Positions 42,145-51,447 of a DNA stretch of 64,000 nt are shown piece by piece. The DNA lies in the NCBI GenBank assembly GCA_024636975.1, contig JAGXGA010000014.1:124001-188000 (forward strand), written 5' to 3'. Position numbers and translations under genes: made by a program. The notes beneath the pieces are model-generated. The model had not been told where the DNA came from. It did no database searches and saw nothing but the letters and a program-made list of their open reading frames with translations. How positions within the stretch are numbered: the first letter of the stretch is position 1; each line of letters starts with the position of its first letter. Source of the DNA: Mariniphaga sp. Its GTDB lineage: Bacteria > Bacteroidota > Bacteroidia > Bacteroidales > Prolixibacteraceae.

Positions 42145-44199
42145 TTATTTTATCAGCTCCACACTTCTTTTTACAAATTTATCCAGATCGGCGCCTTTTA
42201 ACATGCCGTTGGCAAGCAATGCCAGGTCAACCATTTGTTTGGCAAGTTTATTTTTCTTTCCAAAATCAGTGAGTTTTTCTCTTTTACTTTCTTCCAGCTT
42301 TACTAACTCATTGTTCAGGTCGTCCAGCTTTTCCTTATCGGCCTGCGGAACTTCCTCTTCCTTTTTGCCTTCTTTAGCTTTTTCCAGTTCGCTGATTTCA
42401 GCTTTCTTTCCTTCTATTTCTGAAGTTGCTTTTTCAAGTGTGGAACCCAGCTTTTTATCCTTGGCTTCCAGTACTTTCTTCACGAGCGGATGGGTAGTAT
42501 TTACCACCAGGTTAAGGCTTTCGGGCATATCGCCATAGAAATTCATACCGCCCTGCATCTGGCTCATGTCTTTCATTCTGCGCATCCATTCGCTTCGGGT
42601 AATCACCATCGGACTTGCCTGTTCACCCAGTTCCTTAAAGTCGATTATGAATGAATGGCTGTTGCTTTCGGGGCATACCGCCTGGAATACCGGTGAAAGT
42701 TCCTGTTTTTCTTCCCAGCTAAGTTCTTTCTGGCCGGAGTCGTCTTTTTTAATCAGGTTTTCAACCACATCCGAGTCTACGCGCACAAAGTGCTTGTCAG
42801 TATTTTTTTGTTCAAACTGGCTGATAAGGTGTGGTGCGAGCACATCGTCAAGTACCAGTACATCGTACCCTTTATTGCGGGCATCTTCAACAAATGTATA
42901 CTGTTCTTCCTTATTGGTGGTGTAAAGATATACCAGCTTCTTGTCTTTATCTGTCTGGGTATCCTTAATCAGTTTTTCGTATTCTTCAAAAGTAAAGCAT
43001 TTGCCTTCTGTGTTTTTGAACAGGAATATTTTCATGGCACGCTCGTAGAATTTTTCATCGGTGAGCATACCGTATTCAATGAAGATCTTTAAATCGTTCC
43101 ATTTTTTCTCAAAATCTTCACGATTGTCCTTGAAGATATCGCTTAGGCGATCGGCCACTTTTTTGGAGATGTGGCTGCTTATTTTTTTAACATTGGAATC
43201 GCTTTGAAGGTATGAACGTGATACATTCAGCGGGATATCGGGTGAATCGAGGACCCCGTGGAGAAGGGTAAGGAATTCAGGCACAATGCCTTCTACCGAA
43301 TCGGTAACAAAAACCTGGTTGCTGTACAGCTGTATTTTATTCTTTTGAACCTCGAAGTTATTTTTGATTTTTGGAAAATACAGGATACCTGTCAGGTTAA
43401 ACGGGTAATCGACATTCAGATGGATGTTGAATAAAGGTTCATCAGCCATCGGGTAAAGGCGCCTGTAAAAATTCTTGTAATCTTCATCTTTCAGGTCGGC
43501 AGGAGTTTTTGTCCAGGTAGGTTCGGTATCGTTTATCTGGTTGTCTTCTTCTGTATCTACCTGTTTGCCGTCTTTCCATTCGGTTTTTTTACCGAAGAGA
43601 ACCGGTACAGGAAGAAATTTACAGTACTTTTCAAGGATTTCTCCGATTTTGCTTTCATCTAGGAATTCCTCTGAATCGTTGTTAATATGCATTACAATAT
43701 CGGTTCCCACATCATTTTTTTCTGTTTCGCCGATGCTGTATTCAGGTGTCCCGTCGCAACTCCAGGTAACAGCCTTTGCACCTTCCTGGTACGATTTTGT
43801 AAAAATTTCAACCTGTTTTGAGACCATGAAAGAACTGTAAAAACCCAGACCGAAATGGCCGATAATGGCGTTTGCATCGTTTTTGTACTTTTCCAAAAAC
43901 TCGTTGGCTCCTGAAAATGCAATCTGGTTGATGTACTTTTCAATTTCTTCTGCTGTCATCCCGATACCGTTATCGGAAACAGTAAGAGTTTTGGCATCCT
44001 TGTCGAGTTTAACCTTTACCTTCAGATTGGTAACATCTCCGTTATATTCCCCTTTTGATGCCAGCGTTCTCAGTTTCTGGGTGGCATCTACTGCATTCGA
44101 AACAATCTCCCGAAGGAATATGTCGTGATCAGAATAAAGAAACTTTTTAATGATGGGGAACAGATTTTCACTGGTTACGCCAATTTTTCCTGTTTGCAT
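42145..44199 (-). CDS. htpG: Molecular chaperone HtpG (bacterial Hsp90)
   Basis: HtpG is the cytoplasmic ATP-driven Hsp90 chaperone. The GHKL nucleotide site is clear near the N-terminus: FLREIVSNAVDATQKLR, LTVSDNGIGMTAEEI and GHFGLGFYSSFMVS. The middle domain and C-terminal dimerisation domain are present, and the 684-residue length fits Bacteroidota HtpG, which has a charged insert near residue 600 (KAEISELEKAKEGKKEEEV), probably flexible. It is read alone and ends in a good terminator. The 164 bases to the divergent aminotransferase gene must hold both promoters. No heat-shock-type promoter is clear there. Confidence 0.96.
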   Translation of the reverse strand: MQTGKIGVTSENLFPIIKKFLYSDHDIFLREIVSNAVDATQKLRTLASKGEYNGDVTNLKVKVKLDKDAKTLTVSDNGIGMTAEEIEKYINQIAFSGANEFLEKYKNDANAIIGHFGLGFYSSFMVSKQVEIFTKSYQEGAKAVTWSCDGTPEYSIGETEKNDVGTDIVMHINNDSEEFLDESKIGEILEKYCKFLPVPVLFGKKTEWKDGKQVDTEEDNQINDTEPTWTKTPADLKDEDYKNFYRRLYPMADEPLFNIHLNVDYPFNLTGILYFPKIKNNFEVQKNKIQLYSNQVFVTDSVEGIVPEFLTLLHGVLDSPDIPLNVSRSYLQSDSNVKKISSHISKKVADRLSDIFKDNREDFEKKWNDLKIFIEYGMLTDEKFYERAMKIFLFKNTEGKCFTFEEYEKLIKDTQTDKDKKLVYLYTTNKEEQYTFVEDARNKGYDVLVLDDVLAPHLISQFEQKNTDKHFVRVDSDVVENLIKKDDSGQKELSWEEKQELSPVFQAVCPESNSHSFIIDFKELGEQASPMVITRSEWMRRMKDMSQMQGGMNFYGDMPESLNLVVNTTHPLVKKVLEAKDKKLGSTLEKATSEIEGKKAEISELEKAKEGKKEEEVPQADKEKLDDLNNELVKLEESKREKLTDFGKKNKLAKQMVDLALLANGMLKGADLDKFVKRSVELIK

Positions 44200-44363
44200 A
44201 TGTTTTTAGTTTTAAATAATACTAATTATAATGTTTGCAACCAAAAGTCAAACCTTGTGCCAACCGTTTATTATGACTATTTGTCACAAAAAGCTGATAA
44301 ACTTTAGTTATAATTATCATAAAAGCGGCTTAATTTGCAGGAATTTATTTCGAACCGATATAT

Positions 44364-45839
44364 ATGAGCCTACTTGAGGAATATTTCAGTAAATTCAGAA
44401 AAAACATTACCGGTATAGATCAGGAATTTATATCAGCCTTTGGGAGCCGGAAAATTGTTTATGCCGACTGGATTGCCAGCGGCCGGCTGTACCAGCCCAT
44501 TGAAGAGAAGTTGGTTCATGATTTTGGGCCGTTTGTTGGCAATACACATACTGAAACCAGTAAAACGGGTTTGCTGATGACTCAGGCCTATCATCGTTCA
44601 CATGAAATCATAAAGAAGCATGTAAATGCCGGTCCCAAAGATGTAATCATTACCGCAGGTTCGGGAATGACTTCCATGATCAACAAATTTCAGCGTATAC
44701 TTGGATTGAAATACTGCGGAAAGCTTACCCATTCGAAATGCTTACAGGAGCGCGAACGTCCGGTTGTATTCATTACGCACATGGAACATCATTCCAACCA
44801 GACCTCGTGGTACGAAACCCATGCCGAGGTAGTGATTATTGAGCCCGATGAAAACCTGCTGGTAAAACCCGGTAATTTGCGCAAAGCACTTGAGGAGTAC
44901 AAGGACAGGCCATTTAAAATGGGCTCATTTACGGCTTGTTCGAATGTTACAGGAGTACGGACTCCATACCCTGAACTGGCACGTATCATTCATGAATACG
45001 GGGGCGTTTGTTTTATCGATTTTGCTGCTTCAGCGCCTTACGAAGAAATTAATATGCATCCCGATGACCCGCTTGAAAAGCTGGATGCAGTGATGTTTTC
45101 GCCACACAAATTTTTAGGCGGACCCGGGTCACCCGGTGTACTGATATTCGATGCTTCGATGTATAAAAATCTGGCTCCCGATAATCCGGGAGGGGGAACC
45201 GTCGACTGGACCAACCGATGGGGTAAGTATAAATATGTGGATGATATTGAGGCCCGTGAAGATGGCGGTACACCCGGTTTTTTGCAGTCGATAAAAGCGG
45301 CACTGGCATTCCAGCTTAAGGATCAGATGGGAGTGAAAAACATACAATTGCGTGAAAAGGAGTTGCTCAGTCGTGCCTTTTCAGGTCTGGAAACGGTACC
45401 GGGAGTTAAAATCCTTGCCGATAATGTCCGCGACAGGCTTGGGGTGATTTCATTTTACATTGAGGGGATTCACTACAACCTTATTGTACAGATACTGAAC
45501 GATAAATACGGAATACAGGTTCGTGGAGGCTGCGCCTGTGCAGGAACTTATGGCCATTTCCTCCTTGAGGTAACCTACGAACAATCGCAGGAAATAACCG
45601 ATAAAATTAACCACGGCGATTTGTCGGAGAAACCGGGGTGGGTGAGATGGTCGTTGCACCCGACAATGACCTTCGCCGAAATTGATCTTGTAATTTCTGC
45701 ACTCCATGATATTGTTGTTCATATTGAAGAATATAATAATGACTATATCTATAATAACCGCAGGAACAGCTTTATCCATAAAAATGAACCGGGTAATGAA
45801 GACCTGATGAACAAATGGTTTTCTTTAAACGGGATTTAG
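44364..45839 (+). CDS. Class-V aminotransferase (cysteine desulfurase-like)
   Basis: This 491-residue PLP enzyme has the lysine that binds the cofactor in FSPHKFLGGPGSPGV (Lys249) and a conserved cysteine segment RGGCACAGTYGH (Cys390, Cys392) near the C-terminus, in the place where cysteine desulfurases keep their catalytic cysteine. MEHHSNQTSWYE is the family substrate-side motif. It is longer than IscS or SufS by about 80 residues, because of a C-terminal extension. No iron-sulfur assembly gene lies near, so selenocysteine lyase-like or cysteine-desulfurase-like activity is possible but not set. Its promoter region is shared with htpG. Confidence 0.82.
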   Translation: MSLLEEYFSKFRKNITGIDQEFISAFGSRKIVYADWIASGRLYQPIEEKLVHDFGPFVGNTHTETSKTGLLMTQAYHRSHEIIKKHVNAGPKDVIITAGSGMTSMINKFQRILGLKYCGKLTHSKCLQERERPVVFITHMEHHSNQTSWYETHAEVVIIEPDENLLVKPGNLRKALEEYKDRPFKMGSFTACSNVTGVRTPYPELARIIHEYGGVCFIDFAASAPYEEINMHPDDPLEKLDAVMFSPHKFLGGPGSPGVLIFDASMYKNLAPDNPGGGTVDWTNRWGKYKYVDDIEAREDGGTPGFLQSIKAALAFQLKDQMGVKNIQLREKELLSRAFSGLETVPGVKILADNVRDRLGVISFYIEGIHYNLIVQILNDKYGIQVRGGCACAGTYGHFLLEVTYEQSQEITDKINHGDLSEKPGWVRWSLHPTMTFAEIDLVISALHDIVVHIEEYNNDYIYNNRRNSFIHKNEPGNEDLMNKWFSLNGI

Positions 45840-45889
45840 TTGAAAAAACATTATCCAGTTTAATAGTAAATATTTAAACTGGCTTGTTG

Positions 45890-45897
45890 TATTTTTG
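45890..45897 (+). promoter_or_regulatory. -7 box of the micro-operon
   Basis: TATTTTTG is an exact -7 match. It would start transcription near 45901, about 23 bases before the ATG of the first tiny ORF at 45924, which supports that ORF as the first gene of the unit. Confidence 0.5.
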
Positions 45898-45923
45898 TGC
45901 CAATAAGTTTACTTTTTCTGTTT

Positions 45924-46004
45924 ATGCTTAAATCGTTGGGTTGTACATGTTGTAAATCAAACGTTCCAGACCAGAAAGGATGTTTTAACTGCAAGTGTAC
46001 ATGA
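45924..46004 (+). CDS. Cysteine-rich 26-residue micro-protein
   Basis: This tiny ORF has six cysteines in 26 residues: GCTCCKS near the N-terminus and GCFNCKC near the C-terminus. They could bind a metal such as zinc or an iron-sulfur cluster. Its TGA stop overlaps the ATG of the next ORF (ATGA at 46001-46004), a sign of translational coupling, and an exact -7 box lies 27 bases upstream. No family is recognised. The patatin gene follows after one more tiny ORF. The main risk is that it is a chance ORF, so conservation is needed to confirm it. Confidence 0.6.
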   Translation: MLKSLGCTCCKSNVPDQKGCFNCKCT

Positions 46005-46108
46005 ATACAAAATATACATTCAGTAAACTGATAAAAAATTCAAGTTGGTTCTCTGTTTTCCGGGCAGTCAGTGATCTGCTGCAAGGGAAAGGACAAACAA
46101 TAAAATAA
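46001..46108 (+). CDS. 35-residue micro-protein coupled to a patatin lipase
   Basis: The product of 35 residues starts MNTKYTFSKLIKNSS and has a possible amphipathic helix WFSVFRAVSDLL. It begins on the ATGA that ends the cysteine-rich ORF and stops 2 bases before the patatin ATG, so the three genes are tightly linked. No family is recognised. It is basic (several Lys) and may be membrane-associated through its aromatic stretch. The support comes from its spacing and position, not from homology. Confidence 0.6.
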   Translation: MNTKYTFSKLIKNSSWFSVFRAVSDLLQGKGQTIK

Positions 46109-46110
46109 AA

Positions 46111-46863
46111 ATGAAAAAATATAAATTCGGACTCGTTTTGAGTGGTGGAGGCACAAGGGGATTTGCCCATCTGGGAGTTATAACCGGTCTGCTCGAAAAG
46201 GGAATTCAACCCGATGTGATTTCGGGAACCAGTGTTGGGGCAATAGTGGGAGCTTTTATAGCAGGCGGAAAATCACCGGAAGAAATTATGAAGATTTTCA
46301 ACAAAGGATGGTTCTTTAAATATACCAACCTGCATTTTCCGGATGATGGTTTGTTAAAACTTGGTGGTTTAAAAGAGGTAATAAAAAAGACCATGCCATT
46401 TGAGACAATTGAAGATTTGCCCCTTCCTTTTTTTGTAGCTGTTGCAAATCTTAATTCAGGCTCAGCTGAATACCTGAATAAAGGGCCTTTGGGTTTAACC
46501 CTGCTGGCTTCTGCATCAATACCCGTATTGTTCTCACCCGTGAAGATTAACGGTCAACTTTATGTGGATGGCGGGTTGGTTGACAATATCCCTGTAGAGC
46601 CCATTAAAGATGATTGTGAGCACATAATAAGTGTTAATATTACACCTTTAAATCCGCGTAAAAGCATTAAAAACCTTATTCAAATTGCTTCCCGGACATT
46701 TTACATGGGTGTAAACGCCAATATGAACGGGGTGCATAATTATTCCTCATTATATATCGAACCGGAAGGCATTGATAAATATGATATTTTGAGTCTGAGC
46801 CATGCCAATGAACTGTTTGAGATAGGATACAATGCGGTGAAAGATAAAACATTGCCTTTTTGA
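46111..46863 (+). CDS. Patatin-like phospholipase
   Basis: This is a 250-residue acyl hydrolase of the RssA/patatin type, cytoplasmic or loosely membrane-bound. The oxyanion stretch is SGGGTRG (residues 11-17), the nucleophile is Ser41 in GTSVG, and the partner aspartate is Asp153 in DGG. It has no signal peptide and no extra domain. It begins 2 bases after a 35-residue ORF and is probably the third gene of a small operon. The lipid target is unknown. The intact dyad predicts an active enzyme. Confidence 0.9.
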   Translation: MKKYKFGLVLSGGGTRGFAHLGVITGLLEKGIQPDVISGTSVGAIVGAFIAGGKSPEEIMKIFNKGWFFKYTNLHFPDDGLLKLGGLKEVIKKTMPFETIEDLPLPFFVAVANLNSGSAEYLNKGPLGLTLLASASIPVLFSPVKINGQLYVDGGLVDNIPVEPIKDDCEHIISVNITPLNPRKSIKNLIQIASRTFYMGVNANMNGVHNYSSLYIEPEGIDKYDILSLSHANELFEIGYNAVKDKTLPF

Positions 46864-46955
46864 GTTGAAGACATAGATTATTATAAGGACTATTTATTTT
46901 CGGGAACAGATCTGCTGATTTACTTTCTTTATTCCTTTTTTACGGGTAATTGTTG

Positions 46956-46963
46956 TATTTTTG
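46956..46963 (+). promoter_or_regulatory. -7 box of the DUF433/DUF5615 pair
   Basis: TATTTTTG matches TAnnTTTG exactly. The start would be near 46967, so the antitoxin ATG at 46982 is used and an in-frame start at 46961 is excluded. Confidence 0.45.
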
Positions 46964-46981
46964 GATATAAACTTTTATTTC

Positions 46982-47200
46982 ATGATTTATAAAGAACGAA
47001 TTACAATTGAAGCTGGAAAAAGAAGCGGAAAACCATGCATTAGAGGTATGCGTATTACTGTATATGATGTATTGGAATATTTAGCTTCAGGTATGACTAT
47101 GGAAGAGATATTGGATGATTTCCCATTCCTTGAAAAAGAAGATATTTTGGCATGTCTGAGTTTTGCAGCCAATAAAGAAAAAATTGAGCTTTGTGCATAA
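46982..47200 (+). CDS. DUF433-family antitoxin
   Basis: This 72-residue protein is of the DUF433 family, small helical proteins that act as antitoxins to DUF5615 toxins. It reads RITIEAGKRSGKPCIRGMRITVYDVLEYLASGMTMEEILDDFP, the family core including the GKPCIRG motif. The stop (TAA at 47198-47200) overlaps the toxin ATG as TAATG, so the pair is coupled. Confidence 0.88.
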   Translation: MIYKERITIEAGKRSGKPCIRGMRITVYDVLEYLASGMTMEEILDDFPFLEKEDILACLSFAANKEKIELCA

Positions 47201-47520
47201 TGAAGTTATTGTTTGACCAGAATCTTTCCCCTAAGTTAACTGAAGTTTTTAAGGATTCTTTACATGTGCAAAACGCGGGTCTGGATCTTTCGGATGATTT
47301 GATGGTATTTAGGTATGCAAAAAAGGAAGGTTATACCATTGTCACTAAGGACAGCGATTTTAACAATTTAATATCATATTTTGGTTTTCCTCCCAAAGTA
47401 ATTTGGGTTCGAAGAGGGAATTGTTCTACAAATGTCGTTCGGGGATTACTTCAAAAGAATTTACATACTGTGGAAAAGTTTTTAAGTGATAAAGAAAATG
47501 GCATTTTATCTTTACTGTAA
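47200..47520 (+). CDS. DUF5615-family PIN-like toxin
   Basis: This 106-residue protein starts MKLLFDQNLSPKL, the common opening of DUF5615 PIN-like toxins, which place an acidic residue in FDQNL and another in TKDSDFNNL. These form a small acidic site like that of PIN ribonucleases. ATG 47200 is used; a TTG nine bases upstream is not needed. The upstream DUF433 partner supports a toxin-antitoxin function. All expected residues are present. Confidence 0.87.
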   Translation: MKLLFDQNLSPKLTEVFKDSLHVQNAGLDLSDDLMVFRYAKKEGYTIVTKDSDFNNLISYFGFPPKVIWVRRGNCSTNVVRGLLQKNLHTVEKFLSDKENGILSLL

Positions 47521-47709
47521 AAAGAATTGCTGTAAAATTAAAAGATAAAAAAGAGAAAAGTGAAATTAAATATTTACGGCTGAAGATTTATATGCCATTA
47601 TCCATCTATAATCCAATATGTCTGTAAGATAGAACCTTATATTTTCCTGTAACAATATAATGAGCCTGAATAGGTAAAGAGAAATAAAGGTTTCAAGGCA
47701 AGTTTGTCT

Positions 47710-49740
47710 TTACTCAATGACAAAATCAATTTCATTTTCGGGCATATCAATTTCTGTTCCCGATTCCTTTAATTGATTAATAAGATCAGAATAATCATAA
47801 TAAGCCATGCTTCCCGGCACCATGTTAAAGGCATCTGCAGGCTTATAGTATCTGTTCCTTACCAGGTTAACTGCCGTTTCAGGTAAATTGATGAATACTG
47901 CTTTTTTAAATTTGTTGTTTAATACAGCATAATGTAAAAACGATGAAGCTGCAAATCCCTGTACCAGGGCAAAGTTTTCTGCATCACTAAACCGGTTGTC
48001 CTGTTCTGTAAATTGCATCAGCAAGTCAATTGCTTCAGACTGGATGCCCGGAATGCTTTTTCCTACAAGATTGGCGCCGAAGGTATAGTTGAAAGGAACT
48101 CCCTGAATTACACCGTCCCCGCTGAACTCCGGATCATGAAGTTCACCTGTTCCGGGCAGATCGGCAGAAATTACAGAATAACCTGCACCCAGGATTTCTT
48201 TTAACAGAGGTTCATCAAGTAGTTTCTCCTTTCCTTCAGGATGAAACCAAATGACAAGCTTTTGGTGATCGCTGTTTTCATTTTTCAGGATATAAATTGG
48301 CAGTGCATAATCCTTAAGATCATTTTCAAGAAAATACCTTTCAACTTCAATGTCGTTCACCGAAAACTTTCCGGTATACACTGCGGCTTTCAACGTTCGT
48401 TCAAAATTGATACCGGCATTTTTTGCAAGGTGAGTGACAACAGTTTTGGCATCAAATTTTTTGCCTGGAAAATATTTCCGGTTCAGGCTGTATACTGTTT
48501 CACATTCCAGTGAGGTGCCAACCTGGCCGGTTGATGTTACCCAAAGTTCTTCCCTTGAGAAGGGGGCGATATTATTATCGGTGCTGTCACCCGGCAGGTT
48601 TAAATGATTTTGAAAAAATGCATAAAGCGATTCCCTGTTTGCTATTGTGGATTGATGACCGCCTGCATCTTCAGTCATCTGAAGGTTTTCGGGATGACCC
48701 AAAGCAGCATACGACATTTTTGCTTCAGAGTAAGCTTCACGGGCTCCCTGTATGCTGAAAAAATCGTTTGATGTGGTTAGCATAAGTGTTGGTTTGGGAG
48801 CCCTTATGTGCAGGAAATCGGGAAGATCGAAACCTTTTGATATAGCCATGTATGGATTTTGTTCTGCATCCTGCGGTCCGATCGATTGCAGCAGCCGTTT
48901 AAAAGTAGTAATGTAATTTTCAGGAGCCGCAGCATAAATGCGGTTATCGCAGGCAGCTATCTGGGCAGCCTGGGTGCCTCCGCCTGAACGGCCCGTAATT
49001 CCAATGCGCTTCATATCTACTTCCGGGCGTGTTTCAAGGTAATCAAGTACCCGTATGCCATCCCAGATAAAATAATCAGTGAGGGAAGTACCTGTGAGCA
49101 ATGTTTGAATACCGGCATACGAATGTTCTTTTGTTGAACCGCCTATTTTTGAATTTCCTGATTCAGGATCGGGATATTGCAGCCGTTCACCTTGCCCTAA
49201 GGGGTCGAAGGCTAATACAATAAACCCTTTGTTTACCAGATTAAGAATTACCTGCTGATAGGTTTCACTGCGAAAACCCAGATCTGTATGGCCTGAACAG
49301 TAAATGACAGCAGGGGCCGGATTTTGCCTTTCCCGCGGCATAAACAGACCGGCAGTTACATAAAATCCAGGGTGGGATTCGAACAGGATTTTTTCCACAG
49401 TAAAAGTTTCCCGTTCCAGAATACCCGTGACACGTGCATTAAGCGGTGTTTTGGAGAATTTTTCCAATGGTTGGCACAGAACCGGCTTTACCTCATCCTG
49501 ATAGGTTTTCCATTCTGCCTCAGTCGTTAACTCTGCTATATTTTCTGCCCGCTCTTCCAATTGTTTGAAAGCTTCAGTAGTAATGATCCGGTACAACGCG
49601 CGGTGATTATCTTTATAGGAAAGCCACTGGCTGTTGCTTCCCCTGTTTGCATGAAATACTGACCGGTCGGCCGATTGTGAAAAGGCAAGATTAGTCATCA
49701 ACAGAAGGATTTTAACAATCAGGAAAAATTTATTATTCAT
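47710..49740 (-). CDS. Secreted two-domain alpha/beta hydrolase (acetyl-xylan-esterase-like)
   Basis: This 676-residue exported protein has a signal peptide ending near residue 22 and two alpha/beta hydrolase-type halves. The first, about 60-400, has the nucleophile motif GRSGGG and the late histidine in DAGGHQS, and resembles CE7/AXE-type esterases. The second half, about 430-670, has the fold (SADLPGTGELHDPEF) but its nucleophile elbow reads VQGFAAS instead of GxSxG, so it has probably lost activity and may bind substrate. The gene stands alone with no glycan neighbours. The substrate is unknown. Confidence 0.78.
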   Translation of the reverse strand: MNNKFFLIVKILLLMTNLAFSQSADRSVFHANRGSNSQWLSYKDNHRALYRIITTEAFKQLEERAENIAELTTEAEWKTYQDEVKPVLCQPLEKFSKTPLNARVTGILERETFTVEKILFESHPGFYVTAGLFMPRERQNPAPAVIYCSGHTDLGFRSETYQQVILNLVNKGFIVLAFDPLGQGERLQYPDPESGNSKIGGSTKEHSYAGIQTLLTGTSLTDYFIWDGIRVLDYLETRPEVDMKRIGITGRSGGGTQAAQIAACDNRIYAAAPENYITTFKRLLQSIGPQDAEQNPYMAISKGFDLPDFLHIRAPKPTLMLTTSNDFFSIQGAREAYSEAKMSYAALGHPENLQMTEDAGGHQSTIANRESLYAFFQNHLNLPGDSTDNNIAPFSREELWVTSTGQVGTSLECETVYSLNRKYFPGKKFDAKTVVTHLAKNAGINFERTLKAAVYTGKFSVNDIEVERYFLENDLKDYALPIYILKNENSDHQKLVIWFHPEGKEKLLDEPLLKEILGAGYSVISADLPGTGELHDPEFSGDGVIQGVPFNYTFGANLVGKSIPGIQSEAIDLLMQFTEQDNRFSDAENFALVQGFAASSFLHYAVLNNKFKKAVFINLPETAVNLVRNRYYKPADAFNMVPGSMAYYDYSDLINQLKESGTEIDMPENEIDFVIE

Positions 49741-49816
49741 AGCTGCTACTATTAACCATCACAGGTTTTGTTTTTATAAAATTGTATTGGTACTTGATAT
49801 AATGTAACGACTATTA

Positions 49817-51271
49817 TCATACAATGCTTTCCATTACATCAACCAGATGTTTCCAGAACTTTTCTGTGGTTTCAATATTCAGTCGCTCGTCGGGAGAATG
49901 TGCACCTTTAATTGTTGGACCAAACGATACCATGTCGAGATGAGGATACTTTTCAAGGAACAGGCCGCATTCAAGCCCTGCATGGATGGAACGTACTACA
50001 GGTTCTATCCCGAATAATCTTTTATATGATTCCACAGTCGTTTCCAGTACCCTGGAATCGGGATTGGGAGTCCACCCGGGATATCCTTCAGAATGTGCCA
50101 CGTTGGCGCAGGCAAGTTCAAATACCGAGCGTACCATTTCAGCAGCAAAATACTTTCGGCTTTCCAATTCACTGCGCTGGCTGGTTGTGATTTCAATTTT
50201 ATTATCGTTTTTAAATTTAATTGAAGCCAGATTTGTTGAAGTCTCCACCATGCCTTCCATCCGCGTGCTCATCTCTAACACGCCGTGCGGACAGGCAAAC
50301 AAAGCATTTAACAGGTTCTTCTGAGTTGCACTGTCGATTGTTGAACCGGGAACTGCCACTTTTTCAGCCTTTAATTTCAGGTTGGGTTCATTTTTTTCAA
50401 ATTCGAGTATTAACTTTTTTGTAAATTGTTCAAATGCCTCTGATATTATCTTTTCCTTGTTTTCAGGAAATACGATTACTGCCGATGCTTCACGGGCAAT
50501 GGCATTGCGCAGGTTTCCTCCGTTGAATTCTGCCAACTGAATGTTGAACTCACGGGCAGCTTTCCATAAAAAGCGTGTTAGGATTTTCACAGCATTTCCG
50601 CGGTTTTTGTGGATGTCGTCACCTGAATGACCGCCCAGTAAGCCTGAAACAGAAAGCTTTAGTGAATCTGAATTTTTAGGAACTTCCATTTTTTGGTATG
50701 TGAAGGTTGCCTGTGTGTCGATGCCTCCTGCACACCCGATAAACAGTTCACCTTCATCTTCCGAATCCAGGTTCAATAATATGTTGCCGGTTAAAAATCC
50801 TTGCTCCAATGCAAAAGCCCCGGTAAGACCTGTTTCTTCATCCACTGTAATCAGGCATTCCACCGGTCCGTGGTTGATGGAGTTTGAAGTTAGTATGGCC
50901 ATTTGTGCCGCGATTCCAATACCGCAATCTGCTCCCAGGGTGGTTCCGTTAGCTTTTACCCAGCCATCGGTAACAAAAGGTTCAATTGGGTCGTTTTCAA
51001 AATCGAATACTTTATCGCTGTTTTTCTCACCAACCATATCCATATGCGTTTGCAGAATTACCGTTGGGGCATTTTCTTTTCCCGGAGCGGCAGGTTTGGA
51101 AATTAGTACGTTTCCTATGTTATCAGTTTTTGACGAAAGGTTATTTTCTTTTGCAAAGTCAAGTAGGAATTTTCTGATTTTTTCTTCCTTTTTCGATGGC
51201 CGGGGCACCTGGCAAATGTCCTCAAAGTAACTGAAAAGGGGCTGTGGGTTAAGTTGTTTCAAATTTTCCAT
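49817..51271 (-). CDS. pepD: Aminoacyl-histidine dipeptidase (M20 family)
   Basis: PepD splits Xaa-His dipeptides such as carnosine with two zinc ions. The zinc ligands appear in QTHMDMVGE and LGADCGIG, the catalytic acid in TVDEETGLTGA, and later ligands in LNLDSEDEGE and the HAGLECG segment near the end. The 484-residue length is normal and there is no signal peptide. The gene stands alone. Confidence 0.93.
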   Translation of the reverse strand: MENLKQLNPQPLFSYFEDICQVPRPSKKEEKIRKFLLDFAKENNLSSKTDNIGNVLISKPAAPGKENAPTVILQTHMDMVGEKNSDKVFDFENDPIEPFVTDGWVKANGTTLGADCGIGIAAQMAILTSNSINHGPVECLITVDEETGLTGAFALEQGFLTGNILLNLDSEDEGELFIGCAGGIDTQATFTYQKMEVPKNSDSLKLSVSGLLGGHSGDDIHKNRGNAVKILTRFLWKAAREFNIQLAEFNGGNLRNAIAREASAVIVFPENKEKIISEAFEQFTKKLILEFEKNEPNLKLKAEKVAVPGSTIDSATQKNLLNALFACPHGVLEMSTRMEGMVETSTNLASIKFKNDNKIEITTSQRSELESRKYFAAEMVRSVFELACANVAHSEGYPGWTPNPDSRVLETTVESYKRLFGIEPVVRSIHAGLECGLFLEKYPHLDMVSFGPTIKGAHSPDERLNIETTEKFWKHLVDVMESIV

Positions 51272-51380
51272 AATTACATTTTGATTCTATAATGTAAAGA
51301 TGGTAAAAATGGATGAATCTTTTATCAGACCTTTTACATCAATTTATAATTAAATATAATTTTATCTTAATCTACAGTGA

Positions 51381-51412
51381 TTGAATTATTTCAGCAAAAA
51401 AATGTATATTGG
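51381..51412 (+). promoter_or_regulatory. Promoter of the hybrid histidine kinase
   Basis: TTG at 51381-51383 and TATATTGG at 51405-51412 (one base off the -7 consensus) are separated by 21 bases. The start would be near 51416, so the ATG at 51448 is the likely translation start. Confidence 0.5.
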
Positions 51413-51447
51413 CACCAAGTTTTTTGGAGGATTTCAACCTTTATGTC

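Noticed and set aside
51409-51447. TTG start of the hybrid kinase at 51409
   Set aside because: It falls within the probable promoter; the ATG at 51448 begins the first membrane segment.
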